A DNA stretch of 64,000 nucleotides from Amycolatopsis umgeniensis (lineage in GTDB: Bacteria; Actinomycetota; Actinomycetes; Mycobacteriales; Pseudonocardiaceae). The stretch's first letter is position 1; the number at the start of each line of letters is the position of its first letter. Of this stretch, positions 52,175 through 60,742 are shown piece by piece. Below the pieces are notes generated by a model that ran no database searches, was not told the origin of the DNA, and saw only the letters and a list, made by a program, of their open reading frames with translations. The position numbers and the translations under genes were made by a program. The stretch covers positions 2,232,001-2,296,000 of the forward strand of contig NZ_JACHMX010000001.1 of assembly GCF_014205155.1 (NCBI RefSeq). Reading direction: 5' to 3'.

Positions 52175-53359
52175 TCAAGCCGCCAGCGTTTCGCGTGCCC
52201 GGTCCCGGATCCGCCCGACCACGGTGGACCGCCGCCAGGCATGTGTGACCTCGACCAGCCACGCCGCTTCGGTGGCGATGTCGGGCTCATCGAGATAGGT
52301 CGCCGGAACGTCGTCGGGGGCGTACCGGCGGCCTGCCTCGGAGGCGACGAGCGCGGCGGCCAAGGCCGCGGCCTCGATCGTCGCGGGGACACGGGATTCG
52401 GGGATCTTGGCCTTGCGTGCCTCGGCTTCCGCGGCCGGCGGGACGTCCGGATCGAAGTAGGGGCGCAGGGCGAGGTGGCCGTCCCGGATCTCGATGACCC
52501 TGCGGTACAAGGCGAATTCGACGCCGCCCGGCATACCGGGGCCCGGGTCCAACGCGATTCCCGGGACGGCCTCGCGCATCGCGGTCCACAACGGTTCGAT
52601 CCGGCGGTACGTCCGGTACGTGCCGATCAGGCGGAACGGGGTGGCCAGCGCGGGCCCCCACACGCTGAGCGTCGCGCCCGCTCCGGCGAGCCCGACGCTC
52701 AACGCCGCCAGGATCGACGAGAGCGTGTCTTCACCGGCGTCGACTTCGCCGGTGGTGGCGAGGATGTAGATGTCGTCGACGTCCCAGAAGGTCCAGCCCA
52801 GCGCGGAAACCCCGCCGCCGACGAGCAGCCACAGCCCGGTGCGAAGCGGGCCTGGGTCGGCATGGCGCGCGAAGCGGGCGAAGACGATCGAGAACGTCAG
52901 CAGGCTGATCAGCCCGTAGACGAGGAAAAGGATGTTGTACGCGACGAACCAGCCGAGCCTGCCCGGTCCGGCGGCGGTGTGCTCGCCGACGCGATAGCTG
53001 TCGGAGAGGAAGAAGAGCGCGGTTTCCCCGGCCACAACGATCCAGGAAAGCACCGCGTGCCAACCGATCCGCTTTTCCTCCCCCAGTTTCAGCGAATGCG
53101 CGAACGCGACCGCGAAGGCCATCGCGCCGATCTTGAGCAGGTCCGCCGCGAGGTTCAGGAGGCTGCCGATGGGCTCTTCGATGCCGACGGCGTTCTCCAT
53201 GGCCGGGGTGAGCAGCATGATGCCGCCCGCGATGCACATCCCGAAGGCGCTGAGGAACCACATCCGCCGCAACGGCTGGGTGTGGCGGGCCTGGATCAGC
53301 TTGTAACCGAAGCCTGCGAAGGCCACCACGCAGCAGAAGTACGCGATGGTCTCCGTCAC
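52175..53359 (-). CDS. MAB_1171c-like seven-helix membrane protein
   Basis: A 394-residue protein. The N-terminal about 230 residues contain seven hydrophobic helices (VTETIAYFCCVVAFAGFGYKL, MWFLSAFGMCIAGGIMLL and others), resembling the MAB_1171c family of actinobacterial putative transporters. A cytosolic C-terminal domain of about 150 residues follows (TYRTYRRIEPLWTAMREAVPG, VEFALYRRVIEIRDGHLALRPYFD), with an Ala-rich end. The GTG at 53359 overlaps the ImmA/IrrE stop by 4 bp. The XRE - ImmA/IrrE - 7TM order recurs in actinomycetes as far as I recall. A sensor or signalling role is inferred from context and not established. Confidence 0.85.
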   Translation of the reverse strand: MTETIAYFCCVVAFAGFGYKLIQARHTQPLRRMWFLSAFGMCIAGGIMLLTPAMENAVGIEEPIGSLLNLAADLLKIGAMAFAVAFAHSLKLGEEKRIGWHAVLSWIVVAGETALFFLSDSYRVGEHTAAGPGRLGWFVAYNILFLVYGLISLLTFSIVFARFARHADPGPLRTGLWLLVGGGVSALGWTFWDVDDIYILATTGEVDAGEDTLSSILAALSVGLAGAGATLSVWGPALATPFRLIGTYRTYRRIEPLWTAMREAVPGIALDPGPGMPGGVEFALYRRVIEIRDGHLALRPYFDPDVPPAAEAEARKAKIPESRVPATIEAAALAAALVASEAGRRYAPDDVPATYLDEPDIATEAAWLVEVTHAWRRSTVVGRIRDRARETLAA

Positions 53360-53919
53360 GGCTGGCGTCGCTTCCGGCTGCCGAAGAGGTTGTCGACCCT
53401 GGCCATCCCGCCGGCGAGGTCGCTCCCGCTCTCGTCCGTGTGCGCGGCGCCGCGCACCGCCGTCCTGGCGACGCGTTGCGCGAGGAGACTGGCGAGCAGC
53501 TCGGCTTCCTGTTCCTCGACGGCGCTGTAGCTGGTGCGGCCGAGGACGCGGCGGACGAGCTCGGGTGACAGGTTCGGCATGAGGGCCTTGCTGGCCGCGG
53601 CGTCGAGCGCGATGCCGTCGGCACCCGCGTCCGAACCGACGTGGCCGCACAGCAGGTGGCCGACCTCGTGCAGGAGGATGTGCCGCCGGTGCAGGGCGGT
53701 GGTGTTGGTGGGATACAGGATGTAGTCCGCGCGCTCGGTGCTCATCAAAAGCCCGCACGGGCCACTCGAGGGGACGTTGACCTGCATCAATTCGATCGGA
53801 CGGCCGCGTTCGTCGGCCAGTTCGGCGATGAAGGCGTCGGCGTCGAAGGGTTCGGGAAGGCTCACCCCGTCGGCGAGACTCCGGCAGCGGCGCCACAACT
53901 CCTTACGGCGGCGGTCCAC
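53356..53919 (-). CDS. ImmA/IrrE family metallo-endopeptidase
   Basis: A 187-residue protein with the zinc-peptidase motif HEVGH at residues 84-88 (ILLHEVGHLLCGH) and a downstream VEEQEAELLASLLAQR segment carrying the probable third ligand Glu, as in ImmA/IrrE. Such peptidases cleave or inactivate a partner XRE repressor in response to signals (ICEBs1 ImmA-ImmR, Deinococcus IrrE-DdrO). Here the XRE gene is 1 bp upstream and the membrane protein overlaps downstream. The GTG at 53919 follows GGGAGG. Confidence 0.92.
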   Translation of the reverse strand: MDRRRKELWRRCRSLADGVSLPEPFDADAFIAELADERGRPIELMQVNVPSSGPCGLLMSTERADYILYPTNTTALHRRHILLHEVGHLLCGHVGSDAGADGIALDAAASKALMPNLSPELVRRVLGRTSYSAVEEQEAELLASLLAQRVARTAVRGAAHTDESGSDLAGGMARVDNLFGSRKRRQP

Positions 53920-53920
53920 T

Positions 53921-54361
53921 TCACGCCTCCCTCTTCTGGCCGCCCCGTCCGGATTCCCTGCGGGCGATCGCGTCGATCATGTCGCTGATGGTGTCGAGTC
54001 CGTCGGGGGAAAGTGTTACGGCTCGCAACGCGACATCTCGGACGCCCGCGTCGCGAAGGGCTCCGAGGAGGGCGAGCTCCTCGGCGATCTTGGCGCTCTG
54101 CTCGTCGTCGAAGAAGTACGCCGGTGAGACACCGAAGAACTGGGCGAGCGCCTCGAGGTGGCGTTTCGTGGGGTTGTCGCGACGTCCGGTGCGCAACTGC
54201 CACAGGTAGGTCGTGGAGAAACTCTCGCCGGTGGCCTCTCGGCAGGCCTTGGCGACCTCCTCGTGGCTGTACGGCTCACGATCGGGTCTCAGCACGATCT
54301 GGAACAGCTTGTCGATCTTTTCGGCGAGCGTCGTCTTGCCGGGCTCGGTCGCGGCCACCAT
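53921..54361 (-). CDS. XRE family helix-turn-helix regulator paired with ImmA/IrrE
   Basis: A 146-residue protein. Residues about 10-80 form an XRE HTH (TLAEKIDKLFQIVLRPDREPYSHEEVAKACREATGESFSTTYLWQLRTGRRDNPTKRHLEALAQFFGVSPAYFF). About 60 C-terminal helical residues follow (AEELALLGALRDAGVRDVALRAVTLSPDGLDTISDMIDAIAR) and could be the peptidase-recognised dimerisation region. It is the first gene of the operon, with the ImmA/IrrE gene 1 bp downstream. It likely represses its own promoter in the 68 bp gap toward mutM. Confidence 0.9.
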   Translation of the reverse strand: MVAATEPGKTTLAEKIDKLFQIVLRPDREPYSHEEVAKACREATGESFSTTYLWQLRTGRRDNPTKRHLEALAQFFGVSPAYFFDDEQSAKIAEELALLGALRDAGVRDVALRAVTLSPDGLDTISDMIDAIARRESGRGGQKREA

Positions 54362-54429
54362 CCCACTCCCTACATGTCGTGCCCGTTCATGCTAGTTGAC
54401 CCGATGCCCCCTTTCATACACGTCAGTTT

Positions 54430-55290
54430 TCACCTCACACGCGGCCGCGGCTGGCAGCGCGGACAGGAGAACGACGAACGGTTCATGAAGGGGTCACGCC
54501 GGATGGCCGTCCCGCACCGGCCACAGGGCAAGCCTTCCTGGCCGTAGGCGTCGAGGGAACGGTCGAAGTACCCGGACTGACCGTTGATGTTGACGTACAG
54601 CGCGTCGAACGACGTCCCGCCCGCGACGAGCGCGGCGGCCATCACCTCGCTGGCGGCGGTGAGCACGGTGCGGCCGTGGGCGGCGGTGAGCTTGTCGGTC
54701 GGGCGGGCCCAATGGAGCTTGGACCGCCAGAGGGCCTCGTCGGCGTAGATGTTGCCGATGCCGGAAACGAGGGTCTGGTCGAGCAGGGCCCGTTTGACCT
54801 CGGTCCGCCTCGACCGCAGCGCGCGGACGGCCTGGTCGAGGTCGAAACGCGGGTCCATCGGGTCGCGGGCGATATGCGCGATGGTGCTCGGCAACGCCGT
54901 CCCGTCGACTTCGGTGAGTTCCGCGAGCGCGAGACCTCCGAAGGTCCGCTGGTCGACGAAGCGCAGCTCCGGCCCGTTGTCGGCGAAGCGGAATCGCACG
55001 CGAAGGTGCTTCTCGTCGGGCGCGTCATCGGGCTGGACGAGCATCTGGCCGCTCATGCCGAGGTGGGCGAGCATGGCCTGGCCGTCCGACAGCTCCAGCC
55101 AGAGATATTTGCCACGGCGGCGCGCGGCGGTGATCGCGGTACCGGAAAGCCGTCCGGTGAAATCCTCGGCGCCGAGTTCGTGGCGGCGGATCGCGCGGTC
55201 GTGCAGGACTTCGACGTCGGCGATCGTCCGGCCGGAGACATGCGCCTCCAGCCCGGCGCGGACCACCTCGACCTCGGGGAGTTCGGGCAT
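54430..55290 (-). CDS. mutM: Formamidopyrimidine-DNA glycosylase
   Basis: A 286-residue Fpg/MutM that removes 8-oxoguanine and formamidopyrimidines. The mature N-terminus [18 protein letters not shown] supplies the catalytic Pro2 and Glu3. Further motifs are [29 protein letters not shown] (H2TH) and a C-terminal zinc finger with CGRCGTAI and CPRC. The start is fixed by the PELPEVE requirement at ATG 55290; the longer in-frame start at 55338 would block catalysis. It follows rnc, the usual actinobacterial order, separated by a palindrome. Confidence 0.96.
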   Translation of the reverse strand: MPELPEVEVVRAGLEAHVSGRTIADVEVLHDRAIRRHELGAEDFTGRLSGTAITAARRRGKYLWLELSDGQAMLAHLGMSGQMLVQPDDAPDEKHLRVRFRFADNGPELRFVDQRTFGGLALAELTEVDGTALPSTIAHIARDPMDPRFDLDQAVRALRSRRTEVKRALLDQTLVSGIGNIYADEALWRSKLHWARPTDKLTAAHGRTVLTAASEVMAAALVAGGTSFDALYVNINGQSGYFDRSLDAYGQEGLPCGRCGTAIRRDPFMNRSSFSCPRCQPRPRVR

Positions 55291-55299
55291 GAAAAAGTC

Positions 55300-55347
55300 C
55301 TCGTGACTGGTAAGGACGGTTCTAACCGTCCTTACCACTCACGAGGC
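55300..55347. repeat. Palindrome CTCGTGA-TGGTAAGGACGG between rnc and mutM
   Basis: CCTCGTGACTGGTAAGGACG is followed by its near-perfect inverted copy CGTCCTTACCACTCACGAGG, giving a hairpin of over 20 bp with a short loop. The same arm sequence is found 245 bp apart at 15442 and 15740. It lies beyond the rnc stop and directly before the mutM ribosome-binding site, so it may terminate or process the rnc transcript. Confidence 0.7.
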
Positions 55348-55355
55348 GAGGGCGC

Positions 55356-56102
55356 TCAGGTCGTCTTCGGAGGCTGTTCGATGTCGAGTTCGGCCGAAAG
55401 CTGTCGCCAGGCCGTCTCGGCGGCCTTCTGCTCGGCTTCCTTCTTCGTCGTCCCCGAGCCGTAGCCGAGTTCACGCCCGCCGACGAGCACGGTGGCGCTG
55501 AACTCCTTGCGGTGATCGGGGCCGGTGTCCTCGACCTTGTACTCGGGCACGCCGAGCCCCGCCGACGCCGTCAGCTCCTGGAGGCTGGTCTTCCAGTCCA
55601 GTCCGGCACCGCGCAGCGGCGCTTCGGCGAGCAGTCCGTCGAACAGGTGGTGCACGAGCTGACGTGCGATCTCGATGCCGTGTTGCTGGTACGCGGCGCC
55701 GATGACGGCCTCGAGACCGTCGGCGAGGATGCTCGCCTTGTCCCGGCCGCCGGTGAGCTCTTCGCCCTTGCCCAGCAACAGATGCGTACCCAGCCCGCCT
55801 TCACCGAGGCCGCGCGCGACCCGGGCCAGTGCGTGCATGTTGACCACACTGGCGCGAAGCTTCGCGAGCTGACCTTCGGCCAAGTCGGGATGCGTGTTGT
55901 AGAGGTGATCGGTGACGACCAGACCCAGCACCGCGTCCCCGAGGAACTCCAGACGCTCGTTCGGCGGCAACCCACCGTTCTCATAGGCATAAGAACGGTG
56001 GGTCAGCGACAGCGTCAGCAGCTCGGATTCGATGGTGATCCCGAGCGCTTCGAGCAGTGGTGCGGGGTCAGCGGGCGGTCCACCGGCCGATTTGCCCCCC
56101 AT
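55356..56102 (-). CDS. rnc: Ribonuclease III
   Basis: A 248-residue dsRNA endonuclease: catalytic signature [16 protein letters not shown] (about residues 48-63), second acidic cluster [11 protein letters not shown], and a C-terminal dsRNA-binding domain ([61 protein letters not shown]). It follows DUF177-rpmF, the classical yceD-rpmF-rnc arrangement. ATG 56102 is used; the longer frame running up through rpmF is spurious. Confidence 0.95.
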   Translation of the reverse strand: MGGKSAGGPPADPAPLLEALGITIESELLTLSLTHRSYAYENGGLPPNERLEFLGDAVLGLVVTDHLYNTHPDLAEGQLAKLRASVVNMHALARVARGLGEGGLGTHLLLGKGEELTGGRDKASILADGLEAVIGAAYQQHGIEIARQLVHHLFDGLLAEAPLRGAGLDWKTSLQELTASAGLGVPEYKVEDTGPDHRKEFSATVLVGGRELGYGSGTTKKEAEQKAAETAWRQLSAELDIEQPPKTT

Positions 56103-56118
56103 GTCGGTCAGCTGCCGA

Positions 56119-56301
56119 TCAGGCGGGCTCGACGACCTGGCGACCGTTGTGCTGGCCGCAGGCCGGGCACGCGATGTGCTGGAGCTTCGGCTGCTTGCAG
56201 GCGCGGTTGGAGCAGGGCACCAGCTGCACCGGAGCCGCCTTCCACTGGCTGCGGCGCGCGCGGGTGTTGGATCGCGACATCTTCCGCTTCGGGACGGCCA
56301 C
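56119..56301 (-). CDS. rpmF: 50S ribosomal protein L32
   Basis: A 60-residue ribosomal protein, [21 protein letters not shown] and onward, with a zinc ribbon [10 protein letters not shown]...[10 protein letters not shown] carrying four cysteines (C+ form). The start codon is GTG (56301), preceded by GAAGGAG. It lies between the DUF177 gene and rnc. Confidence 0.97.
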   Translation of the reverse strand: MAVPKRKMSRSNTRARRSQWKAAPVQLVPCSNRACKQPKLQHIACPACGQHNGRQVVEPA

Positions 56302-56373
56302 GAGTAGATCTCCTTCAGACGGTCTGCCCGCGGTCGCGAGCGAACTTGCTTCTCCGGAACGAGCTGGTGCTCG

Positions 56374-56991
56374 TCAGGCTTGCTTTCCGGGGCCATCGGC
56401 CTGGTCATCGCCCGTTTCGTCGCCGAAACGATCGACCAGCGCGGCCCACCGAGGGTCTATCTTCTCATGCCCGTGCCCGGGCTCGAGATCGGCCCACTTG
56501 ACACCGCATTCGATGCACAGGCCCTGGCAGTCCTCGGTGCACAGCGGGGCCAGCGGCAGTGCCAGCACCACCGCGTCGCGGACCGTCGGCTCGAGATCGA
56601 TCCGGTCGTCCACCAGGCGAGGGATCTCGTCCTCGTCGGTGGTCTCCTCGGTCGCGGAGCCGGGGTACGCGAACAGCTCGGTCAGGTCGACCTCGACGTC
56701 CTCGGTGATCGGGTCGAGGCACCGCGAGCAGTGCCCCGTCGCGACGGCGGACGCCGTACCGCTGAGGTAAACGCCCTCGACGACGGACTCGAGCATCAGG
56801 TCGAGTTCCAGGCTGGAGCCGACGTCGATGGTGATGACGTCGGGCACCCCGAGCGCGGTCTCGACGGGGATGGTGCGGTGGACGGCCTTGCTCAGGCCGG
56901 CGTGACGGCCGAGTTCGCGGGTGTCGAGCACCCACGGGTTCCGGTCGTCCAGTGGCGCAGGCCTGGCCTGCGGCGACTTGTTCTCAGACAT
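56374..56991 (-). CDS. YceD/DUF177 family protein
   Basis: A 205-residue protein of the DUF177 family (YceD/23S rRNA accumulation protein). The four conserved cysteines are in [10 protein letters not shown] and CQGLCIECG, and the end [13 protein letters not shown] is characteristic. YceD-family proteins are needed for normal 23S rRNA accumulation and are almost always encoded next to rpmF, as here. Residues 1-20 are a variable basic/proline-rich tail. Confidence 0.92.
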   Translation of the reverse strand: MSENKSPQARPAPLDDRNPWVLDTRELGRHAGLSKAVHRTIPVETALGVPDVITIDVGSSLELDLMLESVVEGVYLSGTASAVATGHCSRCLDPITEDVEVDLTELFAYPGSATEETTDEDEIPRLVDDRIDLEPTVRDAVVLALPLAPLCTEDCQGLCIECGVKWADLEPGHGHEKIDPRWAALVDRFGDETGDDQADGPGKQA

Positions 56992-57171
56992 CGGTGACCA
57001 GGGTACGCACGTCCCGCCACCCCTTTACGAGCACGCCCCCGCCATACCCCCGCACACCCCAGGTGACCGCGACTCCAGCACCGAACGGTCTCCGCGAAGG
57101 CGCGCAGCGCCGGGCGGAGACTTCACCCCTCGCGCGCCCTCTTTCGGGCCGAAGGCCCACGGAAACGTGAT

Positions 57172-57224
57172 GAAGGGGCGCCCTCCGCACACAACGTGAG
57201 TTGCGTACGAAACGGCGCCCCTTC
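57172..57224. repeat. Inverted repeat GAAGGGGCGCC downstream of the DivIVA-like gene
   Basis: GAAGGGGCGCC (57172-57182) is inverted as GGCGCCCCTTC (57214-57224), with outer AAACGTG/CACGTTT pairing. The 277 bp gap 56992-57268 holds this probable terminator and, presumably, the DUF177 promoter. No ORF is convincing there. Confidence 0.65.
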
Positions 57225-57268
57225 GGCACGTTTACGTCAGCGCGCGAGCAATAAAACAGCGCGAGCAA

Positions 57269-58000
57269 TTAACTCTGGTAGTCGTACAGCGAGGTCCGGC
57301 TGTTGCCCGGCAGGTTGACCGGGGACCGCAGGTGGTTGCGCCCCGAATCGACCGTCCGCAGCGTGGTGGCCAGCAGTTCGGAGAACTCGGCCAGCTTGCC
57401 GTCGACGTAGGCGTCGCAGTCACCGCGCTGCTTGTCGGCCTCGGCGTGCGCCTCGTCGACGATGCGCGCCGCCTCGCCGTGCGCGGCCTGGACGACCTCG
57501 GTCTGCGCGACGAGCCGGGCCTGTTCGGCGCGGCCGTCCTCGATGGCGCGCTCGTAGGCGTCGCGGCCCGCCTGGATCATCCGCTCCGACTCGGCCCGCG
57601 AACGGTCGGTGAGGTTCTGGAACTCGGCCTGTCCGGCGGCGACCATGCGCTCGGCCTCGCCGTGCGCGTCGCTCATCATCTGCTCGGCGCGGGCGCGGGC
57701 GTCGGCGAGGATGCGCTCGGCCTCGGCCTGCGCGTCGGCGACCGTGCGGTCGGCCTCGGTGTTCGCCGTGGTGACCGTCTCCGCCGCTTCGGTACGGGCG
57801 GTCTGGATCAGCTGATCACGTTTGTCGAGGACGTCCTGCGCGTCGTCCACTTCCCCCGGAAGGGCGTCACGGATGTCGTCGAGCAGCTCGAGGGCCTCCC
57901 CGCGCGGTACGACGCAACTGGAAGTCATCGGCACGCCGCGGGCTTCCTCCACGATGGTGACGAGCTCGTCGAGCGCCTCGAAAACCCGGTACACGGCCAC
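57269..58000 (-). CDS. DivIVA-like coiled-coil protein (Rv2927c-type)
   Basis: A 243-residue protein that is almost entirely coiled coil from about residue 45 to 215, with many 11-residue-like Ala/Glu repeats (AEAERILADARARAEQMMSDAHGEAERMVAAGQAEF). The N-terminal YRVFEALDELVTIVEEARGVPMTSSCVVPRGEALELLDDIRDALP matches the conserved start of mycobacterial Rv2927c-like cell division initiation proteins, encoded near rnc there too. It may scaffold polar growth or septation machinery. Its function is not proven. The start is GTG 58000. Confidence 0.88.
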   Translation of the reverse strand: MAVYRVFEALDELVTIVEEARGVPMTSSCVVPRGEALELLDDIRDALPGEVDDAQDVLDKRDQLIQTARTEAAETVTTANTEADRTVADAQAEAERILADARARAEQMMSDAHGEAERMVAAGQAEFQNLTDRSRAESERMIQAGRDAYERAIEDGRAEQARLVAQTEVVQAAHGEAARIVDEAHAEADKQRGDCDAYVDGKLAEFSELLATTLRTVDSGRNHLRSPVNLPGNSRTSLYDYQS

Positions 58001-58069
58001 TCCCTACCTACAGCGATCCCCACATTCCCTGAGCTCAGTTTGCCCTCATCGCAGTCGTAAGGGGTGAAA

Positions 58070-58108
58070 GCGCGCGGTACCGGGCGTGTCCCCGCCGGTA
58101 CCGCGCGC
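58070..58108 (-). terminator. 14 bp hairpin after the sigma-linked membrane gene
   Basis: GCGCGCGGTACCGG (58070-58083) pairs perfectly with CCGGTACCGCGCGC (58095-58108). It lies 5 bp beyond the stop of the gene ending at 58114, so it is a probable terminator of the SigE-type operon. Confidence 0.78.
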
Positions 58109-58113
58109 CATGA

Positions 58114-58836
58114 TCACCGGAAGGAGAAGGCCGGGTCGGCGACGAGCTTGATCAATTGTTCGTCGGTGAGTGCCGGCTCGGCTTCCGGCGAGTCCCCCGA
58201 ACCGAGGTCGAGCACGTTGACCGAACCGCCCGCCGACGGCCAAGCGATCGCGTTGCGGCTGGTGGCCTGCCTGCCCGACTCGGACATCTTGTTCGTGCCT
58301 TCGTAGATCACCACCGGGACCCCCTCGGGGGTGACCAGTTCTTCGCATCGCATCGCTTCGGTACCGCTGCTCCGCCTCCCCGGACTGCAGTAACCCTCGC
58401 GGGGATAGCCGTCCTTCGTGCTCACCGGGCCGCTGATGGTGAGGTTGATCTGCCGTTTCACCCCGGCCGCGTCGGTGTACTTGACCTCCGAGGTCATCAG
58501 GTCCCAGTCGTTCACCTGCTCGAAATCGGCGACGGAGACATCCTTGGCACCGGCCAGGACACCCGGCAGCACCTCCTTCAGATGCCGGAGGTCCCATGCC
58601 TTCTGCTCGCTCCTGGTCAACGGCGGGGCGGCCGGTGACACCGGCGCCGGCTCGTCCTCCGGCGCGATGACCACCACCGCGACGACGAGCACAGCCAGCG
58701 TCGCCGCCCCCGTCGCGAAGACCCCTCGCCGGTTTCGCACCTTCTTCGCCGCCGTCTCGGCGACCTCGTCCGGATCGAAGCCGAGCGGGGGCTCGGCCAG
58801 GGTCATCCCACGCAGCCTGTTTTCGAGTTCGTCCAT
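58114..58836 (-). CDS. Membrane-anchored protein paired with the SigE-family sigma factor
   Basis: A 240-residue protein: cytosolic N-terminus of about 35 residues (MDELENRLRGMTLAEPPLGFDPDEVAETAAKKV), one membrane helix (about 38-60) and a 180-residue external domain of unknown fold with two cysteines (GYCSPGRR, MRCEEL). The gene overlaps the sigma gene by 1 bp at the ATG/TGA junction, so it may be an anti-sigma or signal receptor. No ZAS (HxxxCxxC) zinc motif is present. Its function is inferred from position only. Confidence 0.8.
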   Translation of the reverse strand: MDELENRLRGMTLAEPPLGFDPDEVAETAAKKVRNRRGVFATGAATLAVLVVAVVVIAPEDEPAPVSPAAPPLTRSEQKAWDLRHLKEVLPGVLAGAKDVSVADFEQVNDWDLMTSEVKYTDAAGVKRQINLTISGPVSTKDGYPREGYCSPGRRSSGTEAMRCEELVTPEGVPVVIYEGTNKMSESGRQATSRNAIAWPSAGGSVNVLDLGSGDSPEAEPALTDEQLIKLVADPAFSFR

Positions 58837-59351
58837 CACGCGCTCCTCCCGGAGACAGCCTCGTCGTGCTGTCTCTGCAGGGCCACGCGGAGGACGTCGA
58901 GCCCCCGCGCGGCCTGACTTCTGACCGTCCCTTCCGAACAGCGCAGCGCGACGGCGACCTCCGCGACCGGGAGATCGGCGCAGTAACGCAGGACGACGGC
59001 GGCGCGCTGTTTCGGTGGAACTTCGGAGAGGGCGCGAAGCAACGAATCCGAAATCCCGGCACCGGCCGGAGCAGCGGGCTCTTCGGGGACGACGCCGTCG
59101 CGGTTCTCTCTGCTCCGCCACGGTCGCCGCCGCTCATCGAGCCAGCAGCGCAACAGGATCTGCCTCGTGTAGTTGTCTACGGGTCCTTTCCGGCTGACCT
59201 TCGGCCAGACCCGGTACAGGCGAATGAGCGCGATTTGGACCAGATCCTCCGCGAGATGCCAGTCGCCGCAGAGCAGGTACGCCGTCCGCCTGAGCGGCAG
59301 CGCCTTGTCCCTGGCGAATTCCCTGAAGCTCGCTTCGTCCCCAGACCGCAT
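58836..59351 (-). CDS. SigE-family ECF RNA polymerase sigma factor
   Basis: A 171-residue ECF sigma factor. Region 2 is ALPLRRTAYLLCGDWHLAEDLVQIALIRLYRVWPKV and region 4 is LSEVPPKQRAAVVLRYCADLPVAEVAVALRCSEGTVRSQAARGLDVLR. These match the SigE-family ECF proteins abundant in Streptomyces and relatives. AGGAGG precedes the ATG. The following membrane protein overlaps it. The regulon is unknown. Confidence 0.92.
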   Translation of the reverse strand: MRSGDEASFREFARDKALPLRRTAYLLCGDWHLAEDLVQIALIRLYRVWPKVSRKGPVDNYTRQILLRCWLDERRRPWRSRENRDGVVPEEPAAPAGAGISDSLLRALSEVPPKQRAAVVLRYCADLPVAEVAVALRCSEGTVRSQAARGLDVLRVALQRQHDEAVSGRSA

Positions 59352-59418
59352 CGTGCCTCCTCTTCCGTGTTCCGATGTATCTCACGGACGAGGAGGCACG
59401 TGACGTTGCATGGCGGGA

Positions 59419-60108
59419 TCAAGCGCCGAGATTCACCAGCTTGAAGGTCGCGTAGCGGTCCGGGGTGTAGACGATCTCGCCGCCCTTGCCGGAGATCACG
59501 CGGTCGCTCGTGCTCACCGGGAACAGCTGGTAGTAGCCGGCGGCGCACGAGGGCAGCACACCTTCGCGGTTCTCGTAGACCGTGCCGGTCGCGCCGCCGC
59601 GGGCCTTGTCCACCACGGACTTCGCCGCGGTGGAGAGCGTCGAATAGCCGATCTTCGTCAGCTTCGAGGTGTCACCGCAGGACGGTGACGGCGTGCCCTT
59701 GACGTCGATCACGGAGAAGGTCTTGTAGTGGTCGCCGGTGTAGAAGTACTCCCCGCCCGTCCCGGTGACGATGCGGCGCGTGCCGCGGTTCGACGAGCCC
59801 GGGGTCGGGACGGTGTACTCGTGGTAGTAGCCCGAGGCGCACTTCGGGAGGATGTTCTCCCGGTTCGAGAAGACCGTTCCGTCGTTGTCCGGGTACGGGT
59901 ACGGCCCACCCTTCTGGATGAGGTTGTACGTCGTCGTCGCCTCGGCGGGCAGCGACGAGAGCGACGAGTGCTTGAACCCGGTGAGATCTCCACAGGGGTT
60001 CTGCTGGACGGAGACGGGCGTCGCGGCCTGCGCGGCACTGATCCCGCCGAAGAAGGTGACTAGCAGAACGAGCAGCGCGGCGGCTATCCGCGATCGTTTG
60101 TTGGTCAT
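59419..60108 (-). CDS. Secreted tandem RNase Sa-like protein (one active, one degenerate domain)
   Basis: A 229-residue protein with a signal peptide (MTNKRSRIAAALLVLLVTFFGGISAAQA) and two RNase Sa/N1-T1-like guanyl ribonuclease domains. Domain 1 (about 37-135) keeps the known RNase Sa residues: R83/E84 (base recognition), E97, R108, R112 and H127. Domain 2 (about 143-227) keeps NRE (R181/E182) and R203, but has Leu195 for the catalytic Glu, lacks the R65-equivalent loop, and has Arg218 for the catalytic His. It is therefore probably inactive. No barstar-like inhibitor gene is adjacent. ATG 60108 has a weak ribosome site. Confidence 0.92.
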   Translation of the reverse strand: MTNKRSRIAAALLVLLVTFFGGISAAQAATPVSVQQNPCGDLTGFKHSSLSSLPAEATTTYNLIQKGGPYPYPDNDGTVFSNRENILPKCASGYYHEYTVPTPGSSNRGTRRIVTGTGGEYFYTGDHYKTFSVIDVKGTPSPSCGDTSKLTKIGYSTLSTAAKSVVDKARGGATGTVYENREGVLPSCAAGYYQLFPVSTSDRVISGKGGEIVYTPDRYATFKLVNLGA

Positions 60109-60207
60109 TTTCGGACCGTAACCCGATCGTGTGGTCGCCAGAAGGCGTCGAGATGAACTCTCCACCGTCGTTCACCGCTGCCCGACCAACGGCCTCGGCC
60201 GTTCGGG

Positions 60208-60690
60208 TCAACCTCGTTCGGAGTACTTCTCCGCGAGCCGTTTGAACACTACCGGCGGCACCAGGTGCTCGATGTCGCCGCCGAGCGCGGTGACCTCCTT
60301 GACCAGCGAACTCGACACGAACCCGTACGTCGGGTTGTTCGCCATCAGCAGCGTTTCGAGACCGGTCAGCTCGCGGTTCATCTGCGCCATCTGGAGTTCG
60401 TAGTCGAAGTCGCTGACCGAGCGCAGCCCTTTCGCGACCGCCACGATGTCGTTCTCGCGGCAGTAGTCGACCAAGAGGCCCTGCCAGGAGTCGACGCGCA
60501 CGTTCGGCAGCTTCGCGGTGATCTCGCGCAGCATGTCCATCCGCTCTTCGGTGGTGAACAGGCCCTTCTTGCTCTTGTTCACCCCCACCGCGACGACGAC
60601 CTCGTCGAACAGCCTCGCCGCCCGCTCGATGATGTCGAGATGTCCATTGGTGGCCGGATCGTAGGACCCGGGACAGACCGCACGCCGCAT
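60208..60690 (-). CDS. coaD: Phosphopantetheine adenylyltransferase
   Basis: A 160-residue CoA-pathway enzyme. MRRAVCPGSYDPATNGHLDIIERAARLFDEVVVAVGVNKSKKGLFTTEER contains the TNGH nucleotidyltransferase motif, and ALGGDIEHLVPPVV the SSSLVKEVTALGG region. It transfers AMP to 4'-phosphopantetheine. ATG 60690 is fixed by the conserved N-terminus. It lies 52 bp after rsmD, the usual rsmD-coaD order. Confidence 0.96.
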   Translation of the reverse strand: MRRAVCPGSYDPATNGHLDIIERAARLFDEVVVAVGVNKSKKGLFTTEERMDMLREITAKLPNVRVDSWQGLLVDYCRENDIVAVAKGLRSVSDFDYELQMAQMNRELTGLETLLMANNPTYGFVSSSLVKEVTALGGDIEHLVPPVVFKRLAEKYSERG

Positions 60691-60742
60691 GGCGCGGACG
60701 CTACCAAGGCCCACGGCCCCCTGCGCGTTCATCCGTGCGGCG

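Noticed and set aside
52175..54361. XRE/ImmA pair as an integrated element (ICEBs1-like)
   Set aside because: No integrase, relaxase, attachment-site repeat or composition change surrounds it; flanks are core genes.
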